Under the pieces are notes generated by a model, which was not told the DNA's origin, did no database searches, and saw nothing but the letters and a program-made list of their open reading frames with translations. Shown piece after piece: positions 1-9,315 of a DNA stretch of 64,000 nt; the stretch's first letter is position 1; every line of letters starts with the position of its first letter. Made by a program: the position numbers and the translations under genes. The DNA is from Nitrospirae bacterium YQR-1 (lineage in GTDB: Bacteria > Nitrospirota > Thermodesulfovibrionia > Thermodesulfovibrionales > Magnetobacteriaceae), in the NCBI GenBank assembly GCA_039908095.1, contig JAMOBJ010000008.1:34674-98673 (forward strand), given 5' to 3'.

Positions 1-1365
1 CTTCTCAATATTTCTTAGTACATCGTCCTGTTTAAATTTCCGCGTATTCCAGACAGTGAAGGAGCCGGTTTTATCAGTAACAGCGGAATAAAATGGTTTG
101 CCAAGATATGCTGCCACTGCGTTTACTGCAAAATCATGGTGGCCGGCAACAGGCATACTCTGTAAATTGTTTTGCTTTATATAATAAGCGGTCTCCTTAC
201 TTCCTGAAAAAGGATAAATGCAATCAAGAGTGTTGGCTATTGCTCCTGCGATAACCCCAACCAAAAAAATTACTGTAATATATGTGTTTTTATTTCTTTC
301 AAAAAAACTAAAGAACGGGCTAAGGGAGCGGTTCTCTGCTGGATAATAGTTGTGAAGCCACAAGGCTGAGACAAATACAAAGTAATAATGTGCATTGTGA
401 CGCAGCATGCCCTCATGAAATATGTAGCCAAAGACAAACAGCCCTGCCACTGCTGTTGCGTAGTAAAAAGCCGGCATTGTTTTTCTGAATAAAATAAAAA
501 GAGGGACCATAAATAACCCTAAAGAAAAAATCAACCTCAGGACATATCGTATTTCTTTCTGAACAGGTAAATAACTGAGAAAATTTGTATGCCAAAAATC
601 CATTTGAATACGAGGGATAGGTACAAAAACATTCCAAAATCTTGAAATCTGATTAGCTATCCTCTGTGGTATGACGGCATCAAAAACAAATGGGTTGAAA
701 CTGTTTGTATCCGCAGGGGGGATCATTTGAGTTATCGAAATAATAAGTCCCGCAGCAAAAATTAGAATCGATACATAAAAGTTTACCGGCTTGTAAACTG
801 TGAAATTCTTCAATAACAAGGGTTCAAGAAAAACGGTGATTGCAAGGGCTATTGCCAACACTGCTGATAGTGGATTACACTGGCACATTAAAAATAGAAT
901 TGCCGACAGAAAGAGATAATTTCTGTTCTTTAAATCTTCTCCATAACAAGCACAGAAAATAAAAAGAAATAAAATCCCGACGGCATAGTTTCTGCTTATC
1001 GTTGCATACTCAAAAAAAGGGAAATAACCGAATATGAACAGTCCCCTTAAGAGTTTGTTAAAAGGGGCAAACCTTAAAAAAATGAATGCTGAAAGTGTGG
1101 CAATAAACAGATGAACCATTTGCATAGCGGCCGGATTTGCCGTTAAATGCTTAACAAGATAAAGAATAATAAACCACAGGGAGGGATGTCCCTCGTATCT
1201 AATATTTACAAAAAGCTCCGGAAAGGAATTGGCCGACAGAGCTATCGACCATGCCTGAAGTTCATCACGCCACATCTCATGGTGCAGAATATTAAAGAGG
1301 GCAAGAATAAAAAAAACTAAGGTACAGGTATAAATATATTTTAAGTCGTTATTAGTGTTTTCCAT
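1..1365 (-). CDS. GT-C-like polytopic membrane protein, partial (3' end beyond window)
   Basis: The frame is open from an ATG at 1365 to the left edge with no stop, so the C-terminus lies outside the window. The N-terminus (MENTNNDLKYIYTCTLVFF) is hydrophobic and is followed by HHEMWRDELQAW, an acidic-loop motif of the kind seen after the first membrane helix of GT-C (GT39-like) glycosyltransferases. It aligns along its whole visible length with the neighbour at 1392-2915, including AMQMVHL and the C-terminal TGSFTVW segment, so the two are tandem paralogues. Only 26 bases separate them, which suggests one operon. A role in glycosyl transfer to envelope polymers is inferred from family resemblance. 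No Shine-Dalgarno is visible. Confidence 0.75.
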   Translation of the reverse strand, partial: MENTNNDLKYIYTCTLVFFILALFNILHHEMWRDELQAWSIALSANSFPELFVNIRYEGHPSLWFIILYLVKHLTANPAAMQMVHLFIATLSAFIFLRFAPFNKLLRGLFIFGYFPFFEYATISRNYAVGILFLFIFCACYGEDLKNRNYLFLSAILFLMCQCNPLSAVLAIALAITVFLEPLLLKNFTVYKPVNFYVSILIFAAGLIISITQMIPPADTNSFNPFVFDAVIPQRIANQISRFWNVFVPIPRIQMDFWHTNFLSYLPVQKEIRYVLRLIFSLGLFMVPLFILFRKTMPAFYYATAVAGLFVFGYIFHEGMLRHNAHYYFVFVSALWLHNYYPAENRSLSPFFSFFERNKNTYITVIFLVGVIAGAIANTLDCIYPFSGSKETAYYIKQNNLQSMPVAGHHDFAVNAVAAYLGKPFYSAVTDKTGSFTVWNTRKFKQDDVLRNIEK

Positions 1366-1391
1366 ATTTTTATTTAGATTATGCGTCAAGG

Positions 1392-2915
1392 TTATTCATA
1401 CTTTATCATATACAAGAAAAAGTTTTCACTCTTTACTATGCTCTTTGTAAAGTGTCTAAGAGGAATTAACCCGTTTTGCTGCACTACATCATCGGGTAAA
1501 GGGTTTTCATTTACAATAAATAAAACGTCGGTTTTTATAGAATTTCTATATCTATCAACATATTTAAGCACATCCACCGTTTCATCCTTTATGGATTTCC
1601 AGACAGTGAAGGTGCCGGTTTTGTCAATTACCGGATAATAAAAAGCTCTGTCAAGATATGCTGACACAGCACTTGCCGCATAAAACCAGTGGCCGGCAAC
1701 AGGCATATTTTGCTGGTAATTTTGCTTGATATAATTTGCCGCTTCCTTACTCTCTGAAAAAGGATACATGAAATCAATGGTGTTTGCCGTTAATGCTCCG
1801 GCCATACTCAGCGAAAAGACAGCAGTTATGAAACGGGTTTTATTTTTTTCAAAAAAGCTGAAAAACGCATTGAGCGGGATTGTTTGTGAGGGATAGTAAC
1901 TGTTCAGCCACAAGGCCGTTACAAATGCAAAGTAATAGTGGGCCTTGTGGCGGGTATAGCCTTCATAAAAGATATAACCAAATGCCGTAACGCCAATCAC
2001 ACTGAGAGCATAATAGAAAGCCGGTATTTTTTTTCTAAGTACAATGAAAAGCGAAAACAGGAGTAATCCTAAGGAGAGAGACAGCTTTAAAACATATATC
2101 ATTTCCTGCTGAAGAGGCAGATAACTCAGAAAATTAGTATGCCAGAAATTCAATTGAAAGCGAGGGACGGGGACAAAAACATTCCACAGTGAGGAAATCA
2201 GGCCGGCTGTTTTCTGTAGAAAAACAGGGGTAACAATGACGGGATTATAGAAACGGGCATCTGCCGGAGGAATAAGTTGAATTACAGAGAGTAAAAGGCC
2301 TGAAGTAAAAATCAAAATTGAAACGTATAACCGTCCTGTCCTGTAAACACGGTAATCCTTCAAAAGCAGTGGTTCGAGAAAGATAGTGAGCGCAAGGGCT
2401 ATCGCCAGTACTGTTGAAAGGGCGTTACACTGGCACATTAAAAATAAAATTACCGAAAGAGTTAAGTAATTTCTGCTTTTTAAATCTTTACCGAAACATA
2501 CACAGAAGATAAAAAGAAACAGAATGCCGGCGGCATAGTTTCTGCTTATTGTTGCGTATTCAAAGAAGGGGAAATAACCAAAGACAAACAGCGTTCTTGA
2601 GAGTTTATTAAAGGGGGCAAACCGCAAAAATACAAATGAGGAAAGTGTGGCGATAAGTAGATGAACCATCTGCATAGCAACGGGATTTCTTGTTAGCCTG
2701 GTTATCGGATAGAGAATTAAATGCCAAAGCATGGGATGCCCCTGATAGCGCATGTTTTCTATGAGCCCATGCAGTGAAGAGGCCTCTGCGGCTATCATCC
2801 ATGCCTCCAGCTCATCACGCCACATTTCATGGTGCAAGATGTTAAATAGGGTCAAGATAAAAAAAACAGAGGTGCAGATATATACAAATTTCAAATCGCC
2901 GCCGGCTCTTTCCAT
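1392..2915 (-). CDS. GT-C-like polytopic membrane protein, paralogue of the downstream gene
   Basis: This is a protein of about 507 residues with many hydrophobic segments. It carries HHEMWRDELEAW after the first helix, which suggests a lipid-linked-sugar GT-C (GT39/ArnT-like) glycosyltransferase; the acidic pair in this loop is usually catalytic or metal-binding. The ATG at 2915 was chosen because the paralogue begins MEN..DLKY and this one MERAGGDLKF; an upstream GTG at 2924 is also possible. It is the promoter-proximal member of a tandem pair. The substrate is unknown. Membrane protein confidence is high, enzyme class moderate. Confidence 0.75.
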   Translation of the reverse strand: MERAGGDLKFVYICTSVFFILTLFNILHHEMWRDELEAWMIAAEASSLHGLIENMRYQGHPMLWHLILYPITRLTRNPVAMQMVHLLIATLSSFVFLRFAPFNKLSRTLFVFGYFPFFEYATISRNYAAGILFLFIFCVCFGKDLKSRNYLTLSVILFLMCQCNALSTVLAIALALTIFLEPLLLKDYRVYRTGRLYVSILIFTSGLLLSVIQLIPPADARFYNPVIVTPVFLQKTAGLISSLWNVFVPVPRFQLNFWHTNFLSYLPLQQEMIYVLKLSLSLGLLLFSLFIVLRKKIPAFYYALSVIGVTAFGYIFYEGYTRHKAHYYFAFVTALWLNSYYPSQTIPLNAFFSFFEKNKTRFITAVFSLSMAGALTANTIDFMYPFSESKEAANYIKQNYQQNMPVAGHWFYAASAVSAYLDRAFYYPVIDKTGTFTVWKSIKDETVDVLKYVDRYRNSIKTDVLFIVNENPLPDDVVQQNGLIPLRHFTKSIVKSENFFLYMIKYE

Positions 2916-2990
2916 AACTGTCACATCAGCCCTGGGGTGAGTACCTATTGATACTTACACTTATAGTTAATGCTGACAACAAAAAACCGG

Positions 2991-3026
2991 ATACTGTATT
3001 ACCGCCTGTAAGCGGCAATACAGTAT
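2991..3026. terminator. Strong hairpin in divergent intergenic region
   Basis: ATACTGTATT and AATACAGTAT form a perfect 10-bp stem, with an inner CCGC/GCGG stem across one mismatch and a six-base loop. It is followed by TATATAT rather than a T run. It lies between two divergent genes, where a terminator is not expected, so it may be an operator or a transcript-stability element instead. Confidence 0.35.
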
Positions 3027-3102
3027 ATATATCTACAGGTGACGGAAACCCCTCTGCCTGAGTCAACTGGATAAGCATCAGTAAAACATTATCATCATGT
3101 TA

Positions 3103-3129
3103 TGTATCATCAATAAGTGTTATGATACA
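3103..3129. promoter_or_regulatory. Inverted repeat upstream of gpsA
   Basis: TGTATCAT and ATGATACA form a perfect 8-bp inverted repeat spaced by 11 bases, about 80 bases upstream of the gpsA start. The geometry fits a dimeric regulator site. No regulator gene is adjacent, so the function is unproven. Confidence 0.25.
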
Positions 3130-3210
3130 AAAATGCAGCACAATGGTGCAATTACAAATGCAAACGGTTTTTATTTTTATACCGTTTAATTTATACTAAA
3201 AAGGTTGAAC

Positions 3211-4200
3211 ATGGACAGGATAAGTGTGATAGGGGCAGGGAGCTGGGGAACTGTGCTGGCCAATATGCTGGCACTCAAAGGCCACACTGTCACACTTTGG
3301 GCATATGAGGCGGAAACGGTGCAGAGCATATTAAGTACCGGAGTAAATGAAATCTTTATGCCTGAGCTTAACCTTTCTTCAAACGTAAAACCCACTAATG
3401 ACATCAATGAGGCTGTTGATTCTGTAAAATATGTGATATTTAGTGTGCCTTCCCAGTTTTTGCGCAGAGTGCTGGATTTAATAAAGTTAAAATTACCTCA
3501 GGACGCAGTAGTGGTGACAGCGGCAAAGGGAATAGAAAAGGTGACACTTATGACGGCAAGCGCGGTAATAAGGGATTTTTTGCCTAATGAGGTGGCAGCT
3601 CTGTCGGGACCCAGCTTTGCAAAAGAGGTGGCATTAAGAAAACCGGCAGCCGTTTCCCTTGGAGTTCAAAACGATACAAACGGTCATATCCTGCAGGAGG
3701 TATTAAATACAGAGTATTTCCGGGTATATACAAACGACGATATTTTAGGGGTAGAGCTTGGCGGAGCCTTAAAAAACGTAATAGCCATAGCTTCAGGTAT
3801 CTGCGATGGTTTGTCATTAGGGAATAATGCAAGGGCGGCATTGATAACACGGGGGCTGTCGGAAATAGTGCGTCTTGGAGTTAAGGCAGGCGCCCGTGAG
3901 CGTACATTTTCAGGATTAAGCGGCATAGGGGATTTGGTGTTAACCTGTACGGGGGTGCTTTCGAGAAACTATACGGTTGGAAAGAAACTTGGTATGGGGC
4001 AGAGTCCGCAGGAGATTGTCAAAGGCATGAAAGCGGTGGCGGAGGGTGTTGAGACCTCACAGTCAGCCTATGAGTTATCAGTAAGACACGGAGTTGAGAT
4101 GCCGATAGTCGAACAGGTGTATAAGGTGATTCATCATGGTAAGGACCCCGGCTCGGCCGTAAAGGAGCTGATGTCCAGAGAGCTTAAGCGGGAGTTTTAG
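3211..4200 (+). CDS. gpsA: Glycerol-3-phosphate dehydrogenase [NAD(P)+]
   Basis: The product, 329 residues, would interconvert dihydroxyacetone phosphate and sn-glycerol 3-phosphate in the cytoplasm, supplying the glycerol backbone for phospholipids. The N-terminal Rossmann motif GAGSWG sits at about residues 7-12. GPSFAKE, the catalytic-lysine segment GGALKN and GLSGIGDLVLTCTG are typical of the family. The ATG at 3211 is preferred over a TTG at 3205 because AAAGG lies seven bases upstream and the protein then begins MDRISVIGAG, as expected. Length matches the family. larB follows after six bases, so the two are probably cotranscribed. Confidence 0.96.
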   Translation: MDRISVIGAGSWGTVLANMLALKGHTVTLWAYEAETVQSILSTGVNEIFMPELNLSSNVKPTNDINEAVDSVKYVIFSVPSQFLRRVLDLIKLKLPQDAVVVTAAKGIEKVTLMTASAVIRDFLPNEVAALSGPSFAKEVALRKPAAVSLGVQNDTNGHILQEVLNTEYFRVYTNDDILGVELGGALKNVIAIASGICDGLSLGNNARAALITRGLSEIVRLGVKAGARERTFSGLSGIGDLVLTCTGVLSRNYTVGKKLGMGQSPQEIVKGMKAVAEGVETSQSAYELSVRHGVEMPIVEQVYKVIHHGKDPGSAVKELMSRELKREF

Positions 4201-4205
4201 CCTGG

Positions 4206-4955
4206 GTGGATACAGAATCTCTGAAGAGCCTCCTAAATTCCTTTAAAAACGGAGCTACAGGACTGGATGATGTAGTGAAAACTCTGAAACATCTGCCGTA
4301 TGAGGACCTGGAATTTGCCCGTGTTGACCACCACAGGGAGCTGGTATCCGGAATGGGGGAGGTGGTTTTTGGGCAGGGTAAAAGGCCTGAGGAAGCCATA
4401 GCGATAGCACAAAAGATTTATGAAAAAAGCGGTAAGGTTCTGCTGACCCGCGTAAGTGAGGACGTCTATAACGGCCTTGGCATAGAGGGCGCCGTGTATG
4501 ACAAACAAGCGCGCCTTATAACAGCCTGCAATAAGAACACTGAAAACAAAGGGAAGGTGCTGGTAATAACAGCCGGCACGGCGGACATTGCGGCGGCAAA
4601 GGAGGCGGCACTGACAGCGTCCTTCTTAGGCAGTGTTGTGGAAACACTGTATGATGCCGGGGTGGCGGGGCTTCACAGAATACTAAAAAACATGGAGCTG
4701 TTCTCTACCGCCAATGCCATAGTGGTGGTAGCCGGCATGGAGGGGGCGCTTCCCTCCGTGGTAGGGGCTCTTACAGATAAACCTATCATTGCAGTGCCCA
4801 CCTCAGTTGGTTACGGCACGTCTTTAGGGGGGCTGACCGCCCTGTTTGCAATGTTAAATTCATGTGTTCCGGGCATAGCCGTAATGAATATTGATAACGG
4901 TTTCGGCGGCGGCTGCTTTGCCCATAAGATAAACATGTTGTCGGTACGGGGATAG
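4206..4955 (+). CDS. larB: LarB-type pyridinium-3,5-biscarboxylic acid mononucleotide synthase
   Basis: LarB carboxylates and hydrolyses nicotinic acid adenine dinucleotide in the first step of nickel-pincer nucleotide cofactor synthesis. The 249-residue protein has the PurE-like C-terminal domain, with VITAGTADIAAAKEA, AGMEGALPSVVG, VPTSVGYG and NIDNGFGGG. The start is a GTG at 4206, six bases after gpsA. No larC or larE is in this window, so the full pathway cannot be confirmed here. The family is also annotated as circadian-phase modifier or AIR-carboxylase-like. Confidence 0.88.
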   Translation: MDTESLKSLLNSFKNGATGLDDVVKTLKHLPYEDLEFARVDHHRELVSGMGEVVFGQGKRPEEAIAIAQKIYEKSGKVLLTRVSEDVYNGLGIEGAVYDKQARLITACNKNTENKGKVLVITAGTADIAAAKEAALTASFLGSVVETLYDAGVAGLHRILKNMELFSTANAIVVVAGMEGALPSVVGALTDKPIIAVPTSVGYGTSLGGLTALFAMLNSCVPGIAVMNIDNGFGGGCFAHKINMLSVRG

Positions 4956-4957
4956 TT

Positions 4958-6763
4958 ATGGAAGGAGAGAAACCCTCAAAGTCTCAGCGTCTTACCGGAG
5001 ATTTTGTAATTAAGGCGCTCCTTGCCCAACGCACAATAAGCAATGAACAGGCTGAGACGATAACAAAAGAGTATGAGGTCAGGCGGATGCGCCTCCAAAA
5101 AGTACTTGACTCCGCACTGGTTGGTAAACACGGCGGCATACGGGAAATCATCTCTCCTGCCGAGGTTATCGCCTCTTATGAGCTTGAAATGCCGGGAGCT
5201 GCCGGTAAGATTATAAATGAAGACATTATAACGGAGGCATTAGCCAAAGAAATAGCAATCCCGTACAGAAAACTTGATCCGTTAAAGCTTGATCTCTCGG
5301 TTGTAACCGGACATGTACCGCGTCCCTTTGCCCTCAAATATACACTTGCGCCTGTTCAACAGAGTGGAGATACTATTGTCATAGCGGTAGCTGATCCTTT
5401 TAACATGGAAGGCATAGACAGCATAAAGCAGCTAAAGAGGTTGAAGCTGCAGCTGGTACTAAGTTCCCGCAGTGATATAATTAAAATAGTCAGGGAGTTT
5501 TTTGGTTTTCATTCATCTGTGGCGGCGGCAAATGCACAACTGAAACCAACCACTGATCTGGGTAACCTTGAACAGTATGTAAAGATGAAGGGCCAGGGCG
5601 AGATAGAGATGACCGACTCACATGTGATTAACGCAGTGGAGTACCTGTTGCAGTATGCCTTTGACCAGAGGGCAAGTGACATTCACATCGAGCCTAAACG
5701 GGATAAGTCAGTGGTGAGGCTGCGTATAGACGGTGTTATGCACTATGTTCATTCGATGCCAAAGCCTGTCCATGCTCCCGTGACATCCCGGTTGAAAATG
5801 ATATCAAGAATGGACATAACGGAAAGACGCCGCCCTCAGGACGGCAGAATCAAAACTACATATAAAAACAAAGAGCTTGAACTGAGAGTATCCACATTAC
5901 CTGTAGCATTTGGCGAGAAAATAGTAATAAGAATTTTTGATCCTGACGTTTTGATGCAAACTGTGGAAAATCTGGGATTTTATCCGCGTGAGTATCAGCA
6001 GTATAATTCATTTATAAACAGACCTAACGGTATAATCATGGTAACCGGTCCTACCGGAAGCGGTAAAACCACGACTCTGTATTCGTCACTACGGGCGCTG
6101 TCCTCTCCGGAGGTTAACATTATAACCATCGAGGATCCGATAGAGATGGTGTTGGAGGATTTTAACCAGGTGGGAGTTCAGGCCGCTATAGGAGTCACCT
6201 TTGCAAACATCTTACGGACGATTCTGAGGCAAGACCCTGACATTATAATGGTCGGAGAGATAAGAGACAAGGAGACGGCGGAAAATGCCATTCAATCGGC
6301 GCTTACCGGCCACCTTGTACTGTCAACACTTCACACAAACGATGCACCGTCAACAATAACGCGTCTGCTGGATTTAGGAATACAGGCTTTTTTAATTTCC
6401 TCAACAATAATAGGGGTAATTGCACAGCGGCTGGTGCGCAAAATATGCCTGCACTGTAAGCAGGAAAGAAAAATGTTACCGGATGAGATGGAGTACCTGC
6501 AATTGAAAGCCGGTGATTATGTGGTGCACTATGGGCGGGGTTGTGCCGAGTGCAGGGGGACCGGGTACATGGGACGCACGGCTATATTTGAAATCATGGA
6601 GTTAACGGAAAACGTTAAGCGGATTCTGACGCCCAATGTAGATGCTGCAGTGCTTTATAAAGCGGCAAGGGCAGACGGGATGGTAACCCTGAGGGAATCC
6701 GCCGTCAGAAAGATGCTTGACGGTGTAACAACCTACGAGGAAGTCGTTTCTATGACAGGGTAA
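4958..6763 (+). CDS. GspE/PilB-family secretion or pilus assembly ATPase
   Basis: This is a 601-residue ATPase of the kind that powers assembly of type IV pili or type II secretion pseudopili from the cytoplasmic face of the inner membrane. An N-terminal MshEN-like domain covers about residues 20-185. The Walker A GPTGSGKTTT is near residue 365, followed by the Asp box, Walker B (DPDIIMVGEIRD) and the His box (LSTLHTNDA). A tetracysteine zinc motif, CLHC...CAEC, lies near residue 500. The gene starts two bases after larB. No other pilus or secretion genes are nearby, so the machine it serves is unknown. Confidence 0.93.
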   Translation: MEGEKPSKSQRLTGDFVIKALLAQRTISNEQAETITKEYEVRRMRLQKVLDSALVGKHGGIREIISPAEVIASYELEMPGAAGKIINEDIITEALAKEIAIPYRKLDPLKLDLSVVTGHVPRPFALKYTLAPVQQSGDTIVIAVADPFNMEGIDSIKQLKRLKLQLVLSSRSDIIKIVREFFGFHSSVAAANAQLKPTTDLGNLEQYVKMKGQGEIEMTDSHVINAVEYLLQYAFDQRASDIHIEPKRDKSVVRLRIDGVMHYVHSMPKPVHAPVTSRLKMISRMDITERRRPQDGRIKTTYKNKELELRVSTLPVAFGEKIVIRIFDPDVLMQTVENLGFYPREYQQYNSFINRPNGIIMVTGPTGSGKTTTLYSSLRALSSPEVNIITIEDPIEMVLEDFNQVGVQAAIGVTFANILRTILRQDPDIIMVGEIRDKETAENAIQSALTGHLVLSTLHTNDAPSTITRLLDLGIQAFLISSTIIGVIAQRLVRKICLHCKQERKMLPDEMEYLQLKAGDYVVHYGRGCAECRGTGYMGRTAIFEIMELTENVKRILTPNVDAAVLYKAARADGMVTLRESAVRKMLDGVTTYEEVVSMTG

Positions 6764-6853
6764 GCGCTCTACCCAACTGCAGCTTGGTATGACTATTTGA
6801 GCTTGTCAAAGTATCAGATATTAAATCTTAACAATTATCGTATATAATAATCC

Positions 6854-8980
6854 ATGCGCCGGAAAATTAAAATACGATATTATCTGACCTCTTTTGCCGT
6901 TGTTGAGACGGTACTGGTTCTGTTATTACTATTTTTTATGAACAGCAGAAAAGATGAGATACTCACTAATGCCACAGTGCGGTTGCAAGACACCTATCAG
7001 AGTGTTTTTAATAATTTCAGCCTTCAGGGACAAACCATCTACAGTGACATATCCAGCAGGCCGGAGATTCTTAAAATTATTTCTGATGCCGACACAGCAA
7101 ATCAGAAAGAAAAAGCGTTGTTACGCAGCAGGTTATACGATATATTAAACCCGTTTTATGAAAAGCTGAAGAGTCTGGATGTTGTTCAACTACATTTTCA
7201 TCTATCCGACGGCACCACATTTCTGAGATTTAATATGCCGTGGCTGTTTGATGATAATCTTACAAAAGTAAGATACTCCATAAACTACATCCTGAGTGAG
7301 AAACAGCCTGTTGAGGGGTTTGAGCATGGCAGATATAACAGCGCATTCCGGTATGTATTTCCCATTACTAAATACAATGTTTTTATAGGTAGTTTTGAAA
7401 CAAGCATTCATTTCAAAGATTTTAAGAAAAATCTGTTTAAAATTTTTCCGGCAGAATACTTTTTAATAGTTAATAAAGAGGCCATCAATAAAGAATACAC
7501 TATCTCAGCTTTAAACCAATACACGAAAACCTCCTTAAATGGTGATTATCTGATTGAGCCGTCTGAACTGAAAAATAACGACTGCGCACCCTTAAAAAAA
7601 AATAATCTTGAGGAAATTTTACAGTTTATAAAAACTGACGTTACCGGTAATCTGCAAAAGCGTATAGCTTTTTCTCATCTGCTTAAAAGTAACGGAAAGT
7701 ACTACATAATTTCATTTGTACCGGTACAAAACACGGAAAAGCGTATAGGGGCCTACCTTGTGTCTGTTGTGGAAAATAATGATATAACACTATATAATGA
7801 TTTTACTTTAAGATTAATTGCCGGCACGTTTTTTCTTGTTTTGATTATTTCACTGCTCTATGTTAACAACAAGATTATAAAGCATAAAAAATTAATCGAG
7901 TCTGACCTTAAGTTTTTACAATTATTTCTGGAGACTATCCCAAATCCTGTTTTTTTTATGGATTACAGCGGAAAATATAAAGGTTGTAACAGCGAATTTG
8001 CCGATATTCTCAGGTTACGCAAAGAAGATATTTTAGGCAAGGGGGCATATGAAATCCTTACTGAGGAACTTGCCGGTATTTTAAGCAGGGACGATAAAAA
8101 GCTGATGAAAACAGCAGAGAAGCAGACATATGAGGCACGGATTACATATAGTGACGGTAGGGTGCATGACGTGATAATTGTCAAAGCACCGGTAATGTCT
8201 TATCGTAGAAGCTATGGAATCGTTGGCAGTCTTTTGGATGTGACTGAGCGTAAGCAGATGGAACAGCTGCTGGTAAACAATGCCCGTATTGCCTCTATGG
8301 GAGAGCTGATAACGGCGATAGCCCATAACTGGAGGCAGCCGCTTAATGAAATCGGCCTTACAATTGCCGACATAGAGGATGCCTTTGAATTCGGCCAGCT
8401 TGATAAGGACTATCTGCGCGATTCCGTACAAAGCGCAATGAACACTCTCCATAGCATATCAAATACGATCAATGAGTTTAGAAGTTTTTATAAACCCACA
8501 GAAGTACCGGATGAGTTTGAAATCGGCTTAGCAGTTGAGGATACCTTGAAAATGTTTACAGAGGCGATAGAGAGCTCAGGAATTAGCTGCATTTCAACTC
8601 TGCTGAAAGATATAAAAGTGAAGGGTTATGAGAGCGAATTTAAACAGGTTTTTTTAAGCATTCTCAACAATGCAAAAGATGCAGTTACGGAGAATTTAAT
8701 CAGAAATTCAGAAAAAGCCGGCAGCGGCAGGATTGAAATCAATATGAGCAGGGAATCAAATAAGAAAGTTACTGTTACGGTAGCAGACAATGGAGGCGGA
8801 ATTCCGGAAAGAGTTATAAACAGGATTTTTGACCCCTACTTTACAACAAAGATGCAGGGTAAGGGTATCGGTATGGGTTTATATCTTGGAAAAATAATAA
8901 TAGAACATAAGATGAAAGGCAGACTATATGCTGTTAATTCCGGCAGTGGAGCTGTCCTTACAATTGAACTAGGCTATTGA
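6854..8980 (+). CDS. Membrane sensor histidine kinase with extracytoplasmic sensor and PAS domain
   Basis: The 708-residue protein has a first membrane helix at about residues 10-30, a large extracytoplasmic region to about 315 (double-Cache-like by size and position) and a second helix at about 317-338. A PAS domain follows (PNPVFFMDYSGKYKGCN). The histidine box IAHNWRQPLNEIG is near residue 490, and the HATPase has NNAKDAV, DNGGGIP and GIGMGLYLG. It should autophosphorylate on the His in response to an extracellular or membrane signal. No response regulator is adjacent, so it is an orphan kinase in this window. Confidence 0.93.
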   Translation: MRRKIKIRYYLTSFAVVETVLVLLLLFFMNSRKDEILTNATVRLQDTYQSVFNNFSLQGQTIYSDISSRPEILKIISDADTANQKEKALLRSRLYDILNPFYEKLKSLDVVQLHFHLSDGTTFLRFNMPWLFDDNLTKVRYSINYILSEKQPVEGFEHGRYNSAFRYVFPITKYNVFIGSFETSIHFKDFKKNLFKIFPAEYFLIVNKEAINKEYTISALNQYTKTSLNGDYLIEPSELKNNDCAPLKKNNLEEILQFIKTDVTGNLQKRIAFSHLLKSNGKYYIISFVPVQNTEKRIGAYLVSVVENNDITLYNDFTLRLIAGTFFLVLIISLLYVNNKIIKHKKLIESDLKFLQLFLETIPNPVFFMDYSGKYKGCNSEFADILRLRKEDILGKGAYEILTEELAGILSRDDKKLMKTAEKQTYEARITYSDGRVHDVIIVKAPVMSYRRSYGIVGSLLDVTERKQMEQLLVNNARIASMGELITAIAHNWRQPLNEIGLTIADIEDAFEFGQLDKDYLRDSVQSAMNTLHSISNTINEFRSFYKPTEVPDEFEIGLAVEDTLKMFTEAIESSGISCISTLLKDIKVKGYESEFKQVFLSILNNAKDAVTENLIRNSEKAGSGRIEINMSRESNKKVTVTVADNGGGIPERVINRIFDPYFTTKMQGKGIGMGLYLGKIIIEHKMKGRLYAVNSGSGAVLTIELGY

Positions 8981-9075
8981 TGACGACAATATCCTTACCC
9001 TTTGATTAAAGATTAAAGCCAAAGCAACCGATAAATAAATGAGTGCTTTAAATGTTGTGCGTGGGGGGTGTAGTA

Positions 9076-9258
9076 ATGGAATACACCGTGGATTATGTAT
9101 CAGAAATTCCTGCTTTGAGGGATGCCGTCCCTTACGAAACTAAGGATAAGCTGCTGTATAAAAGGGCAAAAAAGTTTTTTTTTAAGAAAACGTGGAAGAA
9201 AAAAACGTCTGAAATTACAAAGTCTCGCAAGAGGCATATTATTGATATAATGGTATGA
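9076..9258 (+). CDS. Small basic hypothetical protein
   Basis: This is a 60-residue lysine-rich protein starting MEYTVDYVSEIPALRDAV, with a basic second half (RAKKFFFKKTWKKK). The ATG at 9076 has a GGGGGG run about seven bases upstream, a convincing ribosome binding site. It sits 57 bases before the Wzm-like permease gene and may be cotranscribed with it. I do not recognise the family. No membrane segment or signal peptide is seen. Confidence 0.5.
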   Translation: MEYTVDYVSEIPALRDAVPYETKDKLLYKRAKKFFFKKTWKKKTSEITKSRKRHIIDIMV

Positions 9259-9315
9259 AGGAGATTTACCTAAGCAGCCCAGGGTGAGCTATAACAGCTA
9301 AAACAATAGAAAGAT

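Noticed and set aside
413..637. Minus-strand frame of 74 residues at the left edge
   Set aside because: It lies in another frame of the larger GT-C-like partial gene, whose own frame aligns with its paralogue over this stretch.
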